NCBI RefSeq assembly: GCF_900112025.1 | Contig: NZ_FOKL01000004.1 | Coordinates: 197,344 to 261,343 of the forward strand | Source: Janthinobacterium sp. 344 | GTDB taxonomy: Bacteria > Pseudomonadota > Gammaproteobacteria > Burkholderiales > Burkholderiaceae_D | DNA length: 64,000 bases | Direction: 5' to 3' | Shown here: positions 45,109 to 54,348 of the stretch, in pieces | How positions within the stretch are numbered: position 1 is the stretch's first letter | Layout of the letters: every line of letters starts with the position of its first letter | Position numbers and translations under genes: made by a program | Notes under the pieces: generated by a model | What the model was told of the DNA's origin: nothing | What the model saw: the letters and a program-made list of their open reading frames with translations, nothing else | Databases searched by the model: none

Positions 45109-46316
45109 GCGGCGCGCCAGCCACCTCCTGCGCGCGCATCGCCGATGTCGATGCCTTGCGCGGCTGCGCCTTGTTCGGCATCCTGGCCGTGAATATCGGC
45201 GCCTTCGCCACGCCCTGGTTCGGCCTGGGCCTGACCGATCCCGCCTTTCACGGCGGCGTGGACCGCGCCACGCACTTCCTCGTCGCGCTGCTGTTCGAGA
45301 CCAAGTTCTACCTGCTGTTCTCTTTTTTGTTCGGCTACAGTTTTACCTTGCAGATGCAGGCGGCCGCGCGCGCCGGCGCGCCGTTCGCGCCACGCATGCT
45401 GCGCCGCCAGGCGGGCCTGTGGCTGATCGGCGCCCTGCATGCGGTGATCCTGTTTCATGGCGACATACTCACCACCTACGCCGTGCTGGGCATCGTGCTG
45501 CTGGCGCTGCACCGCTGCGGCGAACGCACGGCGCTGGCCCTGGCCGCCATCCTGCTGACGGTCTGCGTGGCGTTCTGGGCATGGATGGCGTGGCTGCAAG
45601 GCCTGCAGCCACCAGGCGGGGCGGAACATGCCGTGGCGATGGCGCGGCAGGCGGCGGCCGCGCTGGCGGCCTATCGCGGCACGCCGGCCACGATCGTGGC
45701 GCAGCACCTGCGCGAACTGCGGGAAATCTGGATCGTCCTGCTGCTGGTGCAGGCGCCGTGCGCGCTGGCCATGTTCCTGTGCGGCCTGGCCGCCGGCAAG
45801 CGCGAGATGCTGCTGCACGCAAGCGATTACCTGCCACTGCGCCGCCGCCTGCTGTGGGCCGGCGCGCTGGCCGGATTGCCCGGTGCCGCCCTGTATGCGT
45901 GGACGTCCGTGTACGGGCAAAGCCAGGCATGGCAGGTGGCGGGACTGGCCACGGGGCTGGCGACGGCGCCGCTGCTGGCGGGCGCCTATCTGGCCTTGGC
46001 GCTGGCCCTGTTCGAACGGCTGCGCGACGGCATGCTGTTTGCCCTGCTGGCCGACACGGGGCGCATGGCCCTGTCGAACTACCTGCTGCAGTCGGCCATC
46101 TGCGCGCTGCTCTTCCTCGCCTATGGCGCAAGGCTGATGGGCGGCGTCTCGCCGCCGGGCGCGCTGGCGCTGGCCGTCGCCATCTTCTGCCTGCAGCTGC
46201 CACTGAGCCGCTGGTGGCTGCGTCACCACGCGTACGGCCCCGTCGAATGGCTGCTCAGGGCCTTGACGATCGCCGCGTGGCCCCGCTGGCGGCGATCGCC
46301 TGCCGGCTATTTGTAG
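45105..46316 (+). CDS. DUF418 polytopic membrane protein (YeiB-like)
   Basis: This 403-aa inner-membrane protein of the DUF418 family opens with the typical RIADVDALRGCALFGILAVN. It has about ten membrane helices and the C-terminal signature GRMALSNYLLQSAICALLF followed by a WLLRALT-like end. It resembles acyltransferase-3 type membrane proteins distantly; function unknown. It is translationally coupled to the TetR gene and overlaps the convergent cyanophycinase gene by 10 bases. Confidence 0.88.
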   Translation: MSGAPATSCARIADVDALRGCALFGILAVNIGAFATPWFGLGLTDPAFHGGVDRATHFLVALLFETKFYLLFSFLFGYSFTLQMQAAARAGAPFAPRMLRRQAGLWLIGALHAVILFHGDILTTYAVLGIVLLALHRCGERTALALAAILLTVCVAFWAWMAWLQGLQPPGGAEHAVAMARQAAAALAAYRGTPATIVAQHLRELREIWIVLLLVQAPCALAMFLCGLAAGKREMLLHASDYLPLRRRLLWAGALAGLPGAALYAWTSVYGQSQAWQVAGLATGLATAPLLAGAYLALALALFERLRDGMLFALLADTGRMALSNYLLQSAICALLFLAYGARLMGGVSPPGALALAVAIFCLQLPLSRWWLRHHAYGPVEWLLRALTIAAWPRWRRSPAGYL

Positions 46317-47560
46317 CGGTACAAGGGCTGGCGCAGCTGGATGGGGCGGATGTCGAGGCGCAGCTTGAGCACCGAATATGCTTCCGCCTCGGTGGAGCTG
46401 TAGCCGACGCTGTTGACGGTCTTGCTGAACCGGAATTCAAAGCCCAGGTCCGGATACGGATCGCGCGGGTTGCCAAAGGCGATGCCGATGGCTTCCTGCT
46501 GCGCGTTGTCGATCAGGTTGCCCATCAGGTCGAGCACGGCGTTATTGCCGAGGATATCGTTGGTGAACACGGGTTCGCGCATGTCGGGCTGGTTCGGATC
46601 GAGCTTGTTGTCGGCCTTGTCCGGCGACGGCGTAAACACGCGCGTGACGAGGTTGAATTTGTCGCCCCGGTCCAGGTAGCTGATGGCGGCATTGCTGATA
46701 TTGAAATTTTTCACGCCCCGGTCGCTGATGGCGCCCGACAGGTCGATCAGCAAAGCACCGCTGTAGCCGATGACTTCCACGTCGCGCATGGCGTCGACCA
46801 CCATGGCGCTGTTTTCATCGATGCCCAGGCCCAGGTGATAGCCTTTTTTCAGCATCACGGGAATCATGCGCGCAAAGCGGCCGCGCACCAGCAAATGCTG
46901 GTCGACGAAGACATCGCTGCCGATGAAGCCCAGGCCCGGCGCGATTTCGCGGCCATCCGTGACGCCCATCTTGAGCATGTCGAGCACCGGCTTGGCATCG
47001 TAGAACATGGTGGTGCTCATGATGGCGGCACCGGCGCTGGAACCGGCGATGACGCCGCCATTGCGGTAGACCGACCAGATGGCTTCCAGCGCGGCCGTGC
47101 GGCTGCCGTCCGGGCGCAGCAAGGCTTGCGTGATGCGCCCCTGGTCGCCGCCCGCAAAATAGATGCCGGTGGCCGACTTGATCTGCGTGACGATGGACGG
47201 GTCTTCGGCCGCCTTGCGGTAGTCGCTATTGGGCAGCTTGACGGCCAGCGGCACGAAAAAGGCGTCGCCGCCGTACTGCTTGAGTTTCTTGATGATGCTT
47301 TCACCGGATTTCTCCGGGTTCATCGCGGCCGAGGCCAGCACGGCGATGCGCGCGCCTTGCCCGCCCGACAGCTTGACGATGCGCTGCCAGACTTCGGCAT
47401 TATCGGCCCGCAGGCCGCCCCCGATGATGACGAGGGTGCCCTGCGGCGCGGTGCCGATGGCGCTGCCGCCCGGCGCCGCCCAGGCATGGATGCTGCAAAA
47501 CGCCAGCGCGAACAGCAGCGCGGCGCACAGTTTCTGATACAGGCTTGCGGATGATTTCAT
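46307..47560 (-). CDS. Secreted cyanophycinase (peptidase S51)
   Basis: This 417-aa S51-family serine peptidase has a signal peptide (about MKSSASLYQKLCAALLFALA to HAWA). The family motifs are TLVIIGGG, YFAGGDQGRI, the nucleophile elbow GVIAGSSAGA (Ser175) and GLGIDENSAMV. Cyanophycinases cut the Asp-Arg polymer cyanophycin into beta-Asp-Arg dipeptides; secreted ones (CphE type) feed on external polymer. About 100 extra C-terminal residues beyond the usual domain are present. Start at 47560 follows GAAAGG. It is downstream of, and in the same direction as, a TonB-dependent receptor gene. Confidence 0.88.
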   Translation of the reverse strand: MKSSASLYQKLCAALLFALAFCSIHAWAAPGGSAIGTAPQGTLVIIGGGLRADNAEVWQRIVKLSGGQGARIAVLASAAMNPEKSGESIIKKLKQYGGDAFFVPLAVKLPNSDYRKAAEDPSIVTQIKSATGIYFAGGDQGRITQALLRPDGSRTAALEAIWSVYRNGGVIAGSSAGAAIMSTTMFYDAKPVLDMLKMGVTDGREIAPGLGFIGSDVFVDQHLLVRGRFARMIPVMLKKGYHLGLGIDENSAMVVDAMRDVEVIGYSGALLIDLSGAISDRGVKNFNISNAAISYLDRGDKFNLVTRVFTPSPDKADNKLDPNQPDMREPVFTNDILGNNAVLDLMGNLIDNAQQEAIGIAFGNPRDPYPDLGFEFRFSKTVNSVGYSSTEAEAYSVLKLRLDIRPIQLRQPLYRYK

Positions 47561-47722
47561 GGTGCCTTTCGAATGCAAGAAAAGTGGCGCGCGCTTGTTG
47601 ATACGGGCACGCGCCATTGCTGCCGATACTGCTGCCTGCCACCCAACTCCATCGAACTACGATACTACTTGCCGCATATGACAGCGTTATTGCGGTATCT
47701 CCGGGTTTCTGTGCAAAACTGC

Positions 47723-50518
47723 CTACTTGAAGCTGTAGCTGGCGCTGGCATAGAAGCGCCGGCCGCGCGGGTCCGAGTAGCTGGGGTCATAGCCGGACAG
47801 GAAAAAATAGGCCTGGTTCGAGTAGGGCGGACTGGTATTGAACATATTCTGTATGCCCGCGCGCAGCTTGAACTGCTTGCTGACAGCATAGGCAGCGGAC
47901 ATGTCCCAGAGCGAGTAGGCCTTGACGCGGTTGGCCGCCACCACGCTGCCATCGTCGACGTTGATGGCCGAGTTCTGGTCATCATAGCCGCTCGAATAGG
48001 TGTTCGACAGGCTGGCCGAGTACGGGCCATTGTCCCAGTCCAGCGTGATCGTGTGGCGCCAGCGCTGCACCACGCCGTCCGTGACGAATTTGTTCAGGTT
48101 GCTGATGAAGACGTCGCCAGGACTGGTCTGGATTTTCGAGTCGAGCACGTAGGTGCCGCTCAGGTGGCCGCCGAAGCGCCCCCATGCCGTTTTCACGCCA
48201 TGCAGGTCGGCCGTGATATCGATGCCCGCGGCTTTTTGCGCGCCGCGGTTTTCCTTGCGCAGTTCGATATAGTCGATCAAGCCATCCTCGTCGCGGTGTA
48301 CCAGGTCGCCATATTTGGACAGGTTGGCCAGGATGATGTCGTCGCCGATTTCGCTGATCAGGTCCGTGCGCTTGATGTTCCAGTAGTCGGCACTGAAGGT
48401 CCAGTGCTGGCTCGGCTCAAGCACCACGCCGGCGGAAAGCTGGCGGCTGCGTTCCGGTTTCAGCTTGTCATTGCTGTAGCGGCGCGTGTCCCAGTTATCG
48501 GCACACACGGAATAATCATTGCCCTCGGTCGCGCAATACACGGGATCGGGCAGGGTCGCCGTCTGGCTGTAGACCGTGGGCCGGTGCAGGTCCGACATCG
48601 ACGGCGCGCGGAAACCCTTGCCCGCCGAGGCGCGCATCAGCACCTGCTTGCTGGGCATGTAGGTCAGGCCGATCTTCGGACTGAGGGCGCCGCCCACCTG
48701 CTGGTAATGGTCATAGCGGCCGGACAACTGTGCCTGCCACTGCTTGCTGAATGGCAGCAGCAGTTCGCTGTAGATGGCCTGCACATTGCGGCTGTCGCTG
48801 GTGGGGCCGCCACCTTCCGGTGCCGCATCGTTGTTGATATTGTCGCTCATCAGCAGCGCCGATGGACGGAACTCCGTGCGCTCGCGCCGCACTTCGCCGC
48901 CCACGGCCAGCGCCAGGTCGCCGCCGCCCAGCGCCATCAGCGCGCGCGATGCCTTGAAATCGAGCGAGTCCATGGTGCCGCGCGCATGCCGCACTTCGTC
49001 ATTGACCTGGATGCTGTCGATCAGCGCCCTGCCCTTCGCGCTCGACGGGCCGAAGGGGTTGATGTCGCCGGCGGCGATGCCTTCCAACAGCTTGTCGTAC
49101 AGGACATAGCCATGCGTGTCGCGGTCCTTGACGACGTTGACGCTGTGGTTCAGGCCCACGTCGTAGTCCCAACCGCCCACGGTGCCGGTGGCGCCCACCA
49201 CGAAGCGCTGGCTCTCGCTCGTCAGCTCGCTGGTGCGCATGCCCGCCTCGTTCAGGCGCATGCGCAATTCCAGTTCGCGCCCCGTCTGGTTGCCGTCTTC
49301 GTCGACGATGCTGTCCAGTCCCGTATTGGCCAGCTGCGGCACCTTGCTGTAATCGAGATAGCCGGTCACGCGCGCCGACGAGCCCACGTAATAGCTGCGC
49401 GAGCGGCTCAGCGCCACCTCCGCATACAGCTGGTGGTCGTTGTTCAGTTTCAGCACGCCGCGCGTGAGCAGGTTCTGCTTGTCCGTCTTCGGATACAGCT
49501 CCGTGTCGCCCATGTAGTCGTAGGTGCAGGCATCGACGCCGCCCGTGCCCGCCGGCAGGTACAGATTGGCCGGCGGCGCGCAATTCGGGATCGACAGATT
49601 GATCTGCCGGTTGGTGATGGGCCGGCCATTGAGCAGGAAGCCGTTATCCTGCAAATAGTCGCGCTGCTCGCCGGACAGGCGGATATTCGCCGGGCTGGTA
49701 AAGCTCGACAGCAAATGCCCGAGCCGCTGCGGCACCTGCAGGTTCGGAATGAACTTGCGCTGCGAGGTGCTCAGGCGGTCGGTTTTTTGCAGGTCGACGA
49801 CGGCAAAGATATTGTAGCCATCCGTGGCCAGGTCGCCCGTACCGGCCGTGATGCTGGCCGTGCGCTTGCCGGCGCCGCCTTCATCGGTGGCGCTGCCATA
49901 CGCGTTCAGCTCCACGCCCTGGTAATCCTTGCGCGTGATGAAATTGATGACGCCGCCGATGGCGTCCGTGCCGTACAGGGCCGAGGCACCGTCGAGCAGC
50001 ACCTCCACGCGCTGCAGGGCCGCGGCGGGAATGTTATTCAGGTCCACGCCCGCGTCGTCGCCGGGCGAGGCGAAGTTGGCCATGCGCCGGCCATTGAGCA
50101 GCACCAGGGTCGACGAAGTGCCCACGCCGCGCAGGTTGGCGCTGTTGAAGCCGCGCTGGTCGCCGCCCACGTTGATGCTGGCGCCATCCGTCAGGCCGCC
50201 CACGTTGGCCGAGACGCGCGCCATCAGCTCGGCCGCCGTCGTCACGCCCGCCTTCTCGATATCGGCGCGCGTGATGACCTGCACCGGCAGCGCCGTTTCC
50301 GACTCCAGCCGCTTGATGGCCGAGCCGGTGATTTCCACGCGCTGCATCTTCTTCTGCGCCGGTTCCGCGTCCGTCCCCTGCTCCTGCGCCAGCGCCCCCG
50401 CACCCAGCATGCCCAGCGCCGCCGTGACGCCCATGGCCCCGACGGCCAGGCGCACGGCATGCGCCAGCACCGATACACGTGGCAGTGCGCGACTGCCGTC
50501 CTGTTTTTCTGCTTGCAT
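47723..50518 (-). CDS. TonB-dependent outer-membrane receptor (oligopeptide/polymer-type)
   Basis: This 931-aa TonB-dependent receptor without an STN domain has a signal peptide ending near GALA, then a TonB-box region (QRVEITGSAIKR). The plug follows (LPVQVITRADIEKAGVTTA, RGVGTSSTLVLLNGRR, GTDAIGGVINFITRKD), then a large barrel ending in Phe (SASYSFK). This is the class used for peptides, polymers and vitamins in Burkholderiales and Xanthomonads. Adjacent secreted cyanophycinase and RpiR genes suggest uptake of its products. There is no iron signature. Confidence 0.9.
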   Translation of the reverse strand: MQAEKQDGSRALPRVSVLAHAVRLAVGAMGVTAALGMLGAGALAQEQGTDAEPAQKKMQRVEITGSAIKRLESETALPVQVITRADIEKAGVTTAAELMARVSANVGGLTDGASINVGGDQRGFNSANLRGVGTSSTLVLLNGRRMANFASPGDDAGVDLNNIPAAALQRVEVLLDGASALYGTDAIGGVINFITRKDYQGVELNAYGSATDEGGAGKRTASITAGTGDLATDGYNIFAVVDLQKTDRLSTSQRKFIPNLQVPQRLGHLLSSFTSPANIRLSGEQRDYLQDNGFLLNGRPITNRQINLSIPNCAPPANLYLPAGTGGVDACTYDYMGDTELYPKTDKQNLLTRGVLKLNNDHQLYAEVALSRSRSYYVGSSARVTGYLDYSKVPQLANTGLDSIVDEDGNQTGRELELRMRLNEAGMRTSELTSESQRFVVGATGTVGGWDYDVGLNHSVNVVKDRDTHGYVLYDKLLEGIAAGDINPFGPSSAKGRALIDSIQVNDEVRHARGTMDSLDFKASRALMALGGGDLALAVGGEVRRERTEFRPSALLMSDNINNDAAPEGGGPTSDSRNVQAIYSELLLPFSKQWQAQLSGRYDHYQQVGGALSPKIGLTYMPSKQVLMRASAGKGFRAPSMSDLHRPTVYSQTATLPDPVYCATEGNDYSVCADNWDTRRYSNDKLKPERSRQLSAGVVLEPSQHWTFSADYWNIKRTDLISEIGDDIILANLSKYGDLVHRDEDGLIDYIELRKENRGAQKAAGIDITADLHGVKTAWGRFGGHLSGTYVLDSKIQTSPGDVFISNLNKFVTDGVVQRWRHTITLDWDNGPYSASLSNTYSSGYDDQNSAINVDDGSVVAANRVKAYSLWDMSAAYAVSKQFKLRAGIQNMFNTSPPYSNQAYFFLSGYDPSYSDPRGRRFYASASYSFK

Positions 50519-50551
50519 TCCAACTCTCCCAGATGGTGTTAACCCTGATTT

Positions 50552-51568
50552 TTATAATGACTGCTTTTTATGCACTGCCTTGCGCTGCTTGACTGCTGTT
50601 TTCCGGGGTCCCTGCACTCCATGCTCGCCGCCGTACAGGTAGGCGGCGATCACCTCGCTCAGGCGGGCGGCTTTTTCAACGTTGTCCTTGTTCGACACCA
50701 TCAGCGCCACGGCCAGCGCCTCGATCATGGCCAGCGCCGTGCTGGCGCTGCTGGGCAGGACGGGATGCGTGCTTTGCGCGTACAGCGCATGGTCGGCCAG
50801 GTCGGCCAGGGGGGAAGCGGGAGAGTCGGTGAGCGCCACGATGCAGGCGCCGCGGTCGCGCGCGAAGCTGGCCAGGCCGATGCAATCGAGCGTATAGCGG
50901 GGAAACGAGATCACCACCAGCACGTCGTGCACGGTCAGGTTGACCAGGTGGCCAGCCGCCACTTCCGAGCCGCCGATGCCCACCACTTCCACCACGTGCG
51001 GGCAAAATGGCTGCAAATGCTGCACCAGCATGCCGGCCAGGTTGGCCGACAGGCCAAAGCCCATCACATACACCACCTTGGCGCGCGTCAGGCGGCGCAC
51101 CACGGCATGCATGTCGGGCAGCGACAGCGCGCCCGAGGTGGCGGCGATATTCGCGGCCGCATATTCCAGGCTTTGCGTGATGGGCGAGGTGGCGCGCGCG
51201 CGCCGCTCTATCGTATGGCGCAGTTTGTCGACCGGCTGCAACAGCGCCTGCAGGGTTTCCGCCATGGCGCTGCGCATGGCCGAATAATTTTTCTGGCCGA
51301 TGTCGCGCGCGAAGCGGCTGATGGTGGCCGTCGACACCTGGCAGTTGTCGGCCAGTTCCTCGATGCCCAGCGCGATGACGCGCATCTGGTTGCGCAGCAG
51401 GTAGTCGGCGATCTGGCGCTGCGACGCCGAGCCGCTGCCCAGCACATGCATCAGGGCCTGTCCCAGCGGCGATTGCGCAAACGCGGCGTCCGGCGACGAT
51501 GGCGCGGCAGGCGCTGACGTGCGCGGCGTACGGGTAGTGCTGCGGGCAGGACTGGCGGAGGTTTTCAT
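50552..51568 (-). CDS. MurR/RpiR-family transcriptional regulator
   Basis: This 338-aa regulator has an N-terminal RpiR helix-turn-helix (about 40-115, with RQIADYLLRNQMRV and STATISRFARDIGQ) and a C-terminal SIS domain (about 150-290, with VVYVMGFGLSANLAGM and VLVVISFPRYTLD). Both ends have basic/Pro extensions. It lies 33 bases upstream of the receptor gene and divergent from the deacylase-carrier pair, so it is placed to control all four genes. The SIS ligand is unknown; it is often a phosphosugar, but related regulators control amino acid genes. Confidence 0.9.
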   Translation of the reverse strand: MKTSASPARSTTRTPRTSAPAAPSSPDAAFAQSPLGQALMHVLGSGSASQRQIADYLLRNQMRVIALGIEELADNCQVSTATISRFARDIGQKNYSAMRSAMAETLQALLQPVDKLRHTIERRARATSPITQSLEYAAANIAATSGALSLPDMHAVVRRLTRAKVVYVMGFGLSANLAGMLVQHLQPFCPHVVEVVGIGGSEVAAGHLVNLTVHDVLVVISFPRYTLDCIGLASFARDRGACIVALTDSPASPLADLADHALYAQSTHPVLPSSASTALAMIEALAVALMVSNKDNVEKAARLSEVIAAYLYGGEHGVQGPRKTAVKQRKAVHKKQSL

Positions 51569-51685
51569 ATCACTGGCGGCCTGGGCTTTTCATGTGCGGC
51601 GGATCGTCGTCAAGGCGCGACAAATCAACGCCTGAACCCACTTTACGCATATCAAAAAGAAAACTCAACAAATTTTTGTAAAAGG

Positions 51686-51712
51686 ATTTTCATTGATTTA
51701 CTTCGTGAAAAT
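51686..51712. promoter_or_regulatory. Inverted repeat in the divergent regulator/deacylase promoter region
   Basis: ATTTTCA (51686-51692) and TGAAAAT (51706-51712) are exact inverted repeats 13 bases apart in the AT-rich space between the divergent genes. It is a plausible operator for the RpiR protein. Confidence 0.35.
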
Positions 51713-51769
51713 AATGCTACATAATCGACCGAAATCCATCAACCGCGCCCCGTTTTGGGGCGAATCCCC

Positions 51770-52906
51770 ATGCAAGTACAACAGCATCCCATCTCCACGC
51801 CACACGCCAGCGTGTCCTGCCAACTGAGCAGTTTTCATTTCGGCGGCGCGGCGGCCAATAGCCGCAGCGGCAAGAAGGTGTATATCCAGGCGGCCCTGCA
51901 CGCGGACGAGGTGCCGGGCATGCTGGTGTCGCAATTCCTGCGCCGCGAACTGCTGCTGCTGGAGGCGGCGGGCAAGGTGCACGGCGAAATCATCCTGGTG
52001 CCGGCCGCCAATCCGCTCGGCCTGGCGCAAGCCATCCACGGCGCGCCGTTCGGCCGCTTCGACCTGACCACCGGCATCAACTTCAACCGCGCCTACCGCC
52101 ACGTGGCCGACGAACTGAAAACCACGCTCGATGGCAAGCTGGGACAGGATGCGCGAGCCAACGTGGCCCTGATACGCGAGCATGCACGCGACGCCGTCGC
52201 CGCCTGGCAGCCGGGCACGGATGCGGAAACGCTGAAAAAAACCTTGCTGGGCATGGCCATCGACGCCGACATCGTGCTCGACCTGCATTGCGACAACGAA
52301 GCGGCCCTGCATATCTATACGGGCACGCCGCTGGCGGCGCAGATCGCGCCCCTGTCGGCGCTGTTGGGCGCGCGCGCCGTGCTGCTGGAACTGGCGGCCG
52401 GCGAAGAGCCGTTCGATGAAGCCTGCAGCCGCCTGTGGTGGGATCTCGACGCGCATTTCAAAGGCCGCTTCCCGATTCCCGCCGCCTGCCTGTCAACCAC
52501 CGTCGAACTGCGCGGCGAAGTGGAAGTGAGCTATGCCCTGGCCGAACGCGACGCCGCCGCCCTGCTGCGCTTCCTCGCCATCGAGGGCGTGCTGGAGATC
52601 GATGGCGCCGGCGACGACCTGCCCGCGCCGCAATGCGAGCCGACGCCGCTGGCCGGCGTGGAACCGATCCTCGCGCCGCATCACGGCGTGCTGGTGTACC
52701 TGCGCGACATGGGCGACGTGCTGGCCGCCGGCGATGCGCTGGCCGACCTGATCGATCCCGTCAGCGGCGAAACGACGACGTTGCGCTGCACGGTCGCGGG
52801 TGTCTTCTTCGCGCGCAGCGCCCACCGCCACGTCCTGCGCGGCATGAATGTCGGCAAGGTCGCCGGCAGCGTCGCCTTCCGCGGCGGCAGCCTGCTCAGC
52901 CAATAG
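51770..52906 (+). CDS. M14 succinylglutamate desuccinylase/aspartoacylase-family zinc enzyme
   Basis: This 378-aa cytoplasmic zinc amidohydrolase of the AstE/AspA branch of M14 has metal ligands His44 and Glu47 in LHADEVPG and His173 in DLHCDNE. The substrate loop is NFNRAYR (104-110), the catalytic Glu region is TVELRGEVEVS, and a C-terminal lipoyl-like beta domain is present. Such enzymes remove acyl groups from amino acids or act on carboxy-terminal amides. Beside a cyanophycinase locus it could split aspartyl dipeptides; this is untested. Start at 51770 has GGGG 9 bases upstream. Confidence 0.87.
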   Translation: MQVQQHPISTPHASVSCQLSSFHFGGAAANSRSGKKVYIQAALHADEVPGMLVSQFLRRELLLLEAAGKVHGEIILVPAANPLGLAQAIHGAPFGRFDLTTGINFNRAYRHVADELKTTLDGKLGQDARANVALIREHARDAVAAWQPGTDAETLKKTLLGMAIDADIVLDLHCDNEAALHIYTGTPLAAQIAPLSALLGARAVLLELAAGEEPFDEACSRLWWDLDAHFKGRFPIPAACLSTTVELRGEVEVSYALAERDAAALLRFLAIEGVLEIDGAGDDLPAPQCEPTPLAGVEPILAPHHGVLVYLRDMGDVLAAGDALADLIDPVSGETTTLRCTVAGVFFARSAHRHVLRGMNVGKVAGSVAFRGGSLLSQ

Positions 52907-52920
52907 AGAACACTAGCCCC

Positions 52921-54309
52921 ATGAGAAAATTCAAGCTCCCCAATACCTTCGTCCTGCTGTGCGGCATCCTGGCCATGATCGCCCTGGCCACCTGGCTGGT
53001 GCCGGGCGGGAAATTCGACACCCAGCTGGTGAATGGCAAGCAGCTGATCATTCCCGGCACCTTCCACTACGTCGACAACAAGCCGCAGGGCCTGGCCGCG
53101 CTGATGATGGCGCCCATCAAGGGCTTCGTCGACGCCAGCCTGATCATCGGCTTCGTGCTGATCGTCGGCGGCGCCTTCGCCGTGCTGCAAAAAACCGAAG
53201 CCTTCGATGCGCTGATCAAGGCCATCGCCAAGGCGCACACCAGTTCGCGCTTCGTGCGCGCGGCCATCATCCCCGTCTTCTTCACCATGTTTTCGCTGGG
53301 CGGCGCCACCTTCGGCATGAACGAGGAGGCGATTCCCTTCATCCTCATCTTCGTGCCATTGGCCCTGGCGCTGGGCTATGACACCATCACCGGCGTGTCG
53401 ATTCCCTTCATCGGCTCGCAGGTGGGGTTTTCCGCCGCCTTTTTGAACCCGTTCAACGTCGGCATCGCGCAAGGCATCGCCGGCGTGCCGATCTTTTCCG
53501 GCATCGGCTACCGCCTCATCGTCTGGGCCATCGCCACGGCGGTCAGCATCGTCTTCTTGATGTGGTACGCGGCGCGCATCAAGCGCCACCCGGAAAAAAG
53601 CCCGACCTACCTGCTCGACATCGAAAAGCGCCGCGAACATACGCTGGAGCTGGACAGCTTCGCTGGCATGACGCGCACGCACCGCGCCGTGCTGTGGATC
53701 TTCCTGGGCACCTTGCTGACCATGGTCGTCGGTGTCGTCAAGTACGACTGGTTCATCGATGAAATCGCCGCCCTGTTCCTGCTCATGGCCATCGTCGTCG
53801 GCCTGGTCGGCCGGCTCGACATGGACAGCCTGGTGGCCGCCTTCGTGCAAGGCGCGCGCGACATGGTCAGCGTCGGGCTGGTCATCGCCCTGGCGCGCGG
53901 CACCATGATCCTGGCGCGCGACGCGCAGATCATCGACACCATGCTGCATGCGCTGACACCGCTGGTGGCATCGTCGAGCCCCGTCTTCGCCGCGCAAAAA
54001 ATGTTCTTCATGCAGTCGGTGATCAACTTCTTCATCCACTCGGGCAGCGGCCAGGCGGCGCTGACCATGCCCATCATGGCGCCGCTGGCCGACCTGGTGG
54101 GCGTGACGCGCCAGACGGCCATCCTGGCCTTCCAGTTCGGCGAATTCACCACGCCGATGATCCCCACGTCCGGCATCACCGTGGGCGTGCTGGCGCTGGC
54201 GCGCGTGCCCTGGATCACCTGGGCCAAGTGGATGATCCCGCTGCAGCTGATCTACCTGGTGCTGGCATTGCTGCTCTTGATTCCGCCCTGCCTGATGCAC
54301 TGGCAATAA
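52921..54309 (+). CDS. YfcC/DcuC-family carrier
   Basis: This 462-aa inner-membrane carrier of the YfcC family (C4-dicarboxylate/amino-acid anaerobic carrier superfamily) has about eleven helices. It opens with TFVLLCGILAMIALATWLVPGG, and the family segments FSLGGATFGMNEEAIPF and GEFTTPMIPTSGITVGVLA are visible. It follows the M14 enzyme gene by 14 bases and ends at a terminator. The family includes basic amino acid and peptide-like carriers; here it would import the locus substrate (dipeptide or Arg/Asp), by inference. Confidence 0.88.
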   Translation: MRKFKLPNTFVLLCGILAMIALATWLVPGGKFDTQLVNGKQLIIPGTFHYVDNKPQGLAALMMAPIKGFVDASLIIGFVLIVGGAFAVLQKTEAFDALIKAIAKAHTSSRFVRAAIIPVFFTMFSLGGATFGMNEEAIPFILIFVPLALALGYDTITGVSIPFIGSQVGFSAAFLNPFNVGIAQGIAGVPIFSGIGYRLIVWAIATAVSIVFLMWYAARIKRHPEKSPTYLLDIEKRREHTLELDSFAGMTRTHRAVLWIFLGTLLTMVVGVVKYDWFIDEIAALFLLMAIVVGLVGRLDMDSLVAAFVQGARDMVSVGLVIALARGTMILARDAQIIDTMLHALTPLVASSSPVFAAQKMFFMQSVINFFIHSGSGQAALTMPIMAPLADLVGVTRQTAILAFQFGEFTTPMIPTSGITVGVLALARVPWITWAKWMIPLQLIYLVLALLLLIPPCLMHWQ

Positions 54310-54310
54310 A

Positions 54311-54347
54311 AAAAAGCCACGGCGACGCCTGTTCTCCGTGGCTTTTT
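54311..54347. terminator. Bidirectional terminator between the carrier and hydrolase genes
   Basis: AAAAAGCCACGG (54311-54322) pairs perfectly with CCGTGGCTTTTT (54336-54347) around a 13-base loop. T-runs occur on both strands, serving the convergent genes ending at 54309 and 54349. Confidence 0.9.
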
Positions 54348-54348
54348 C

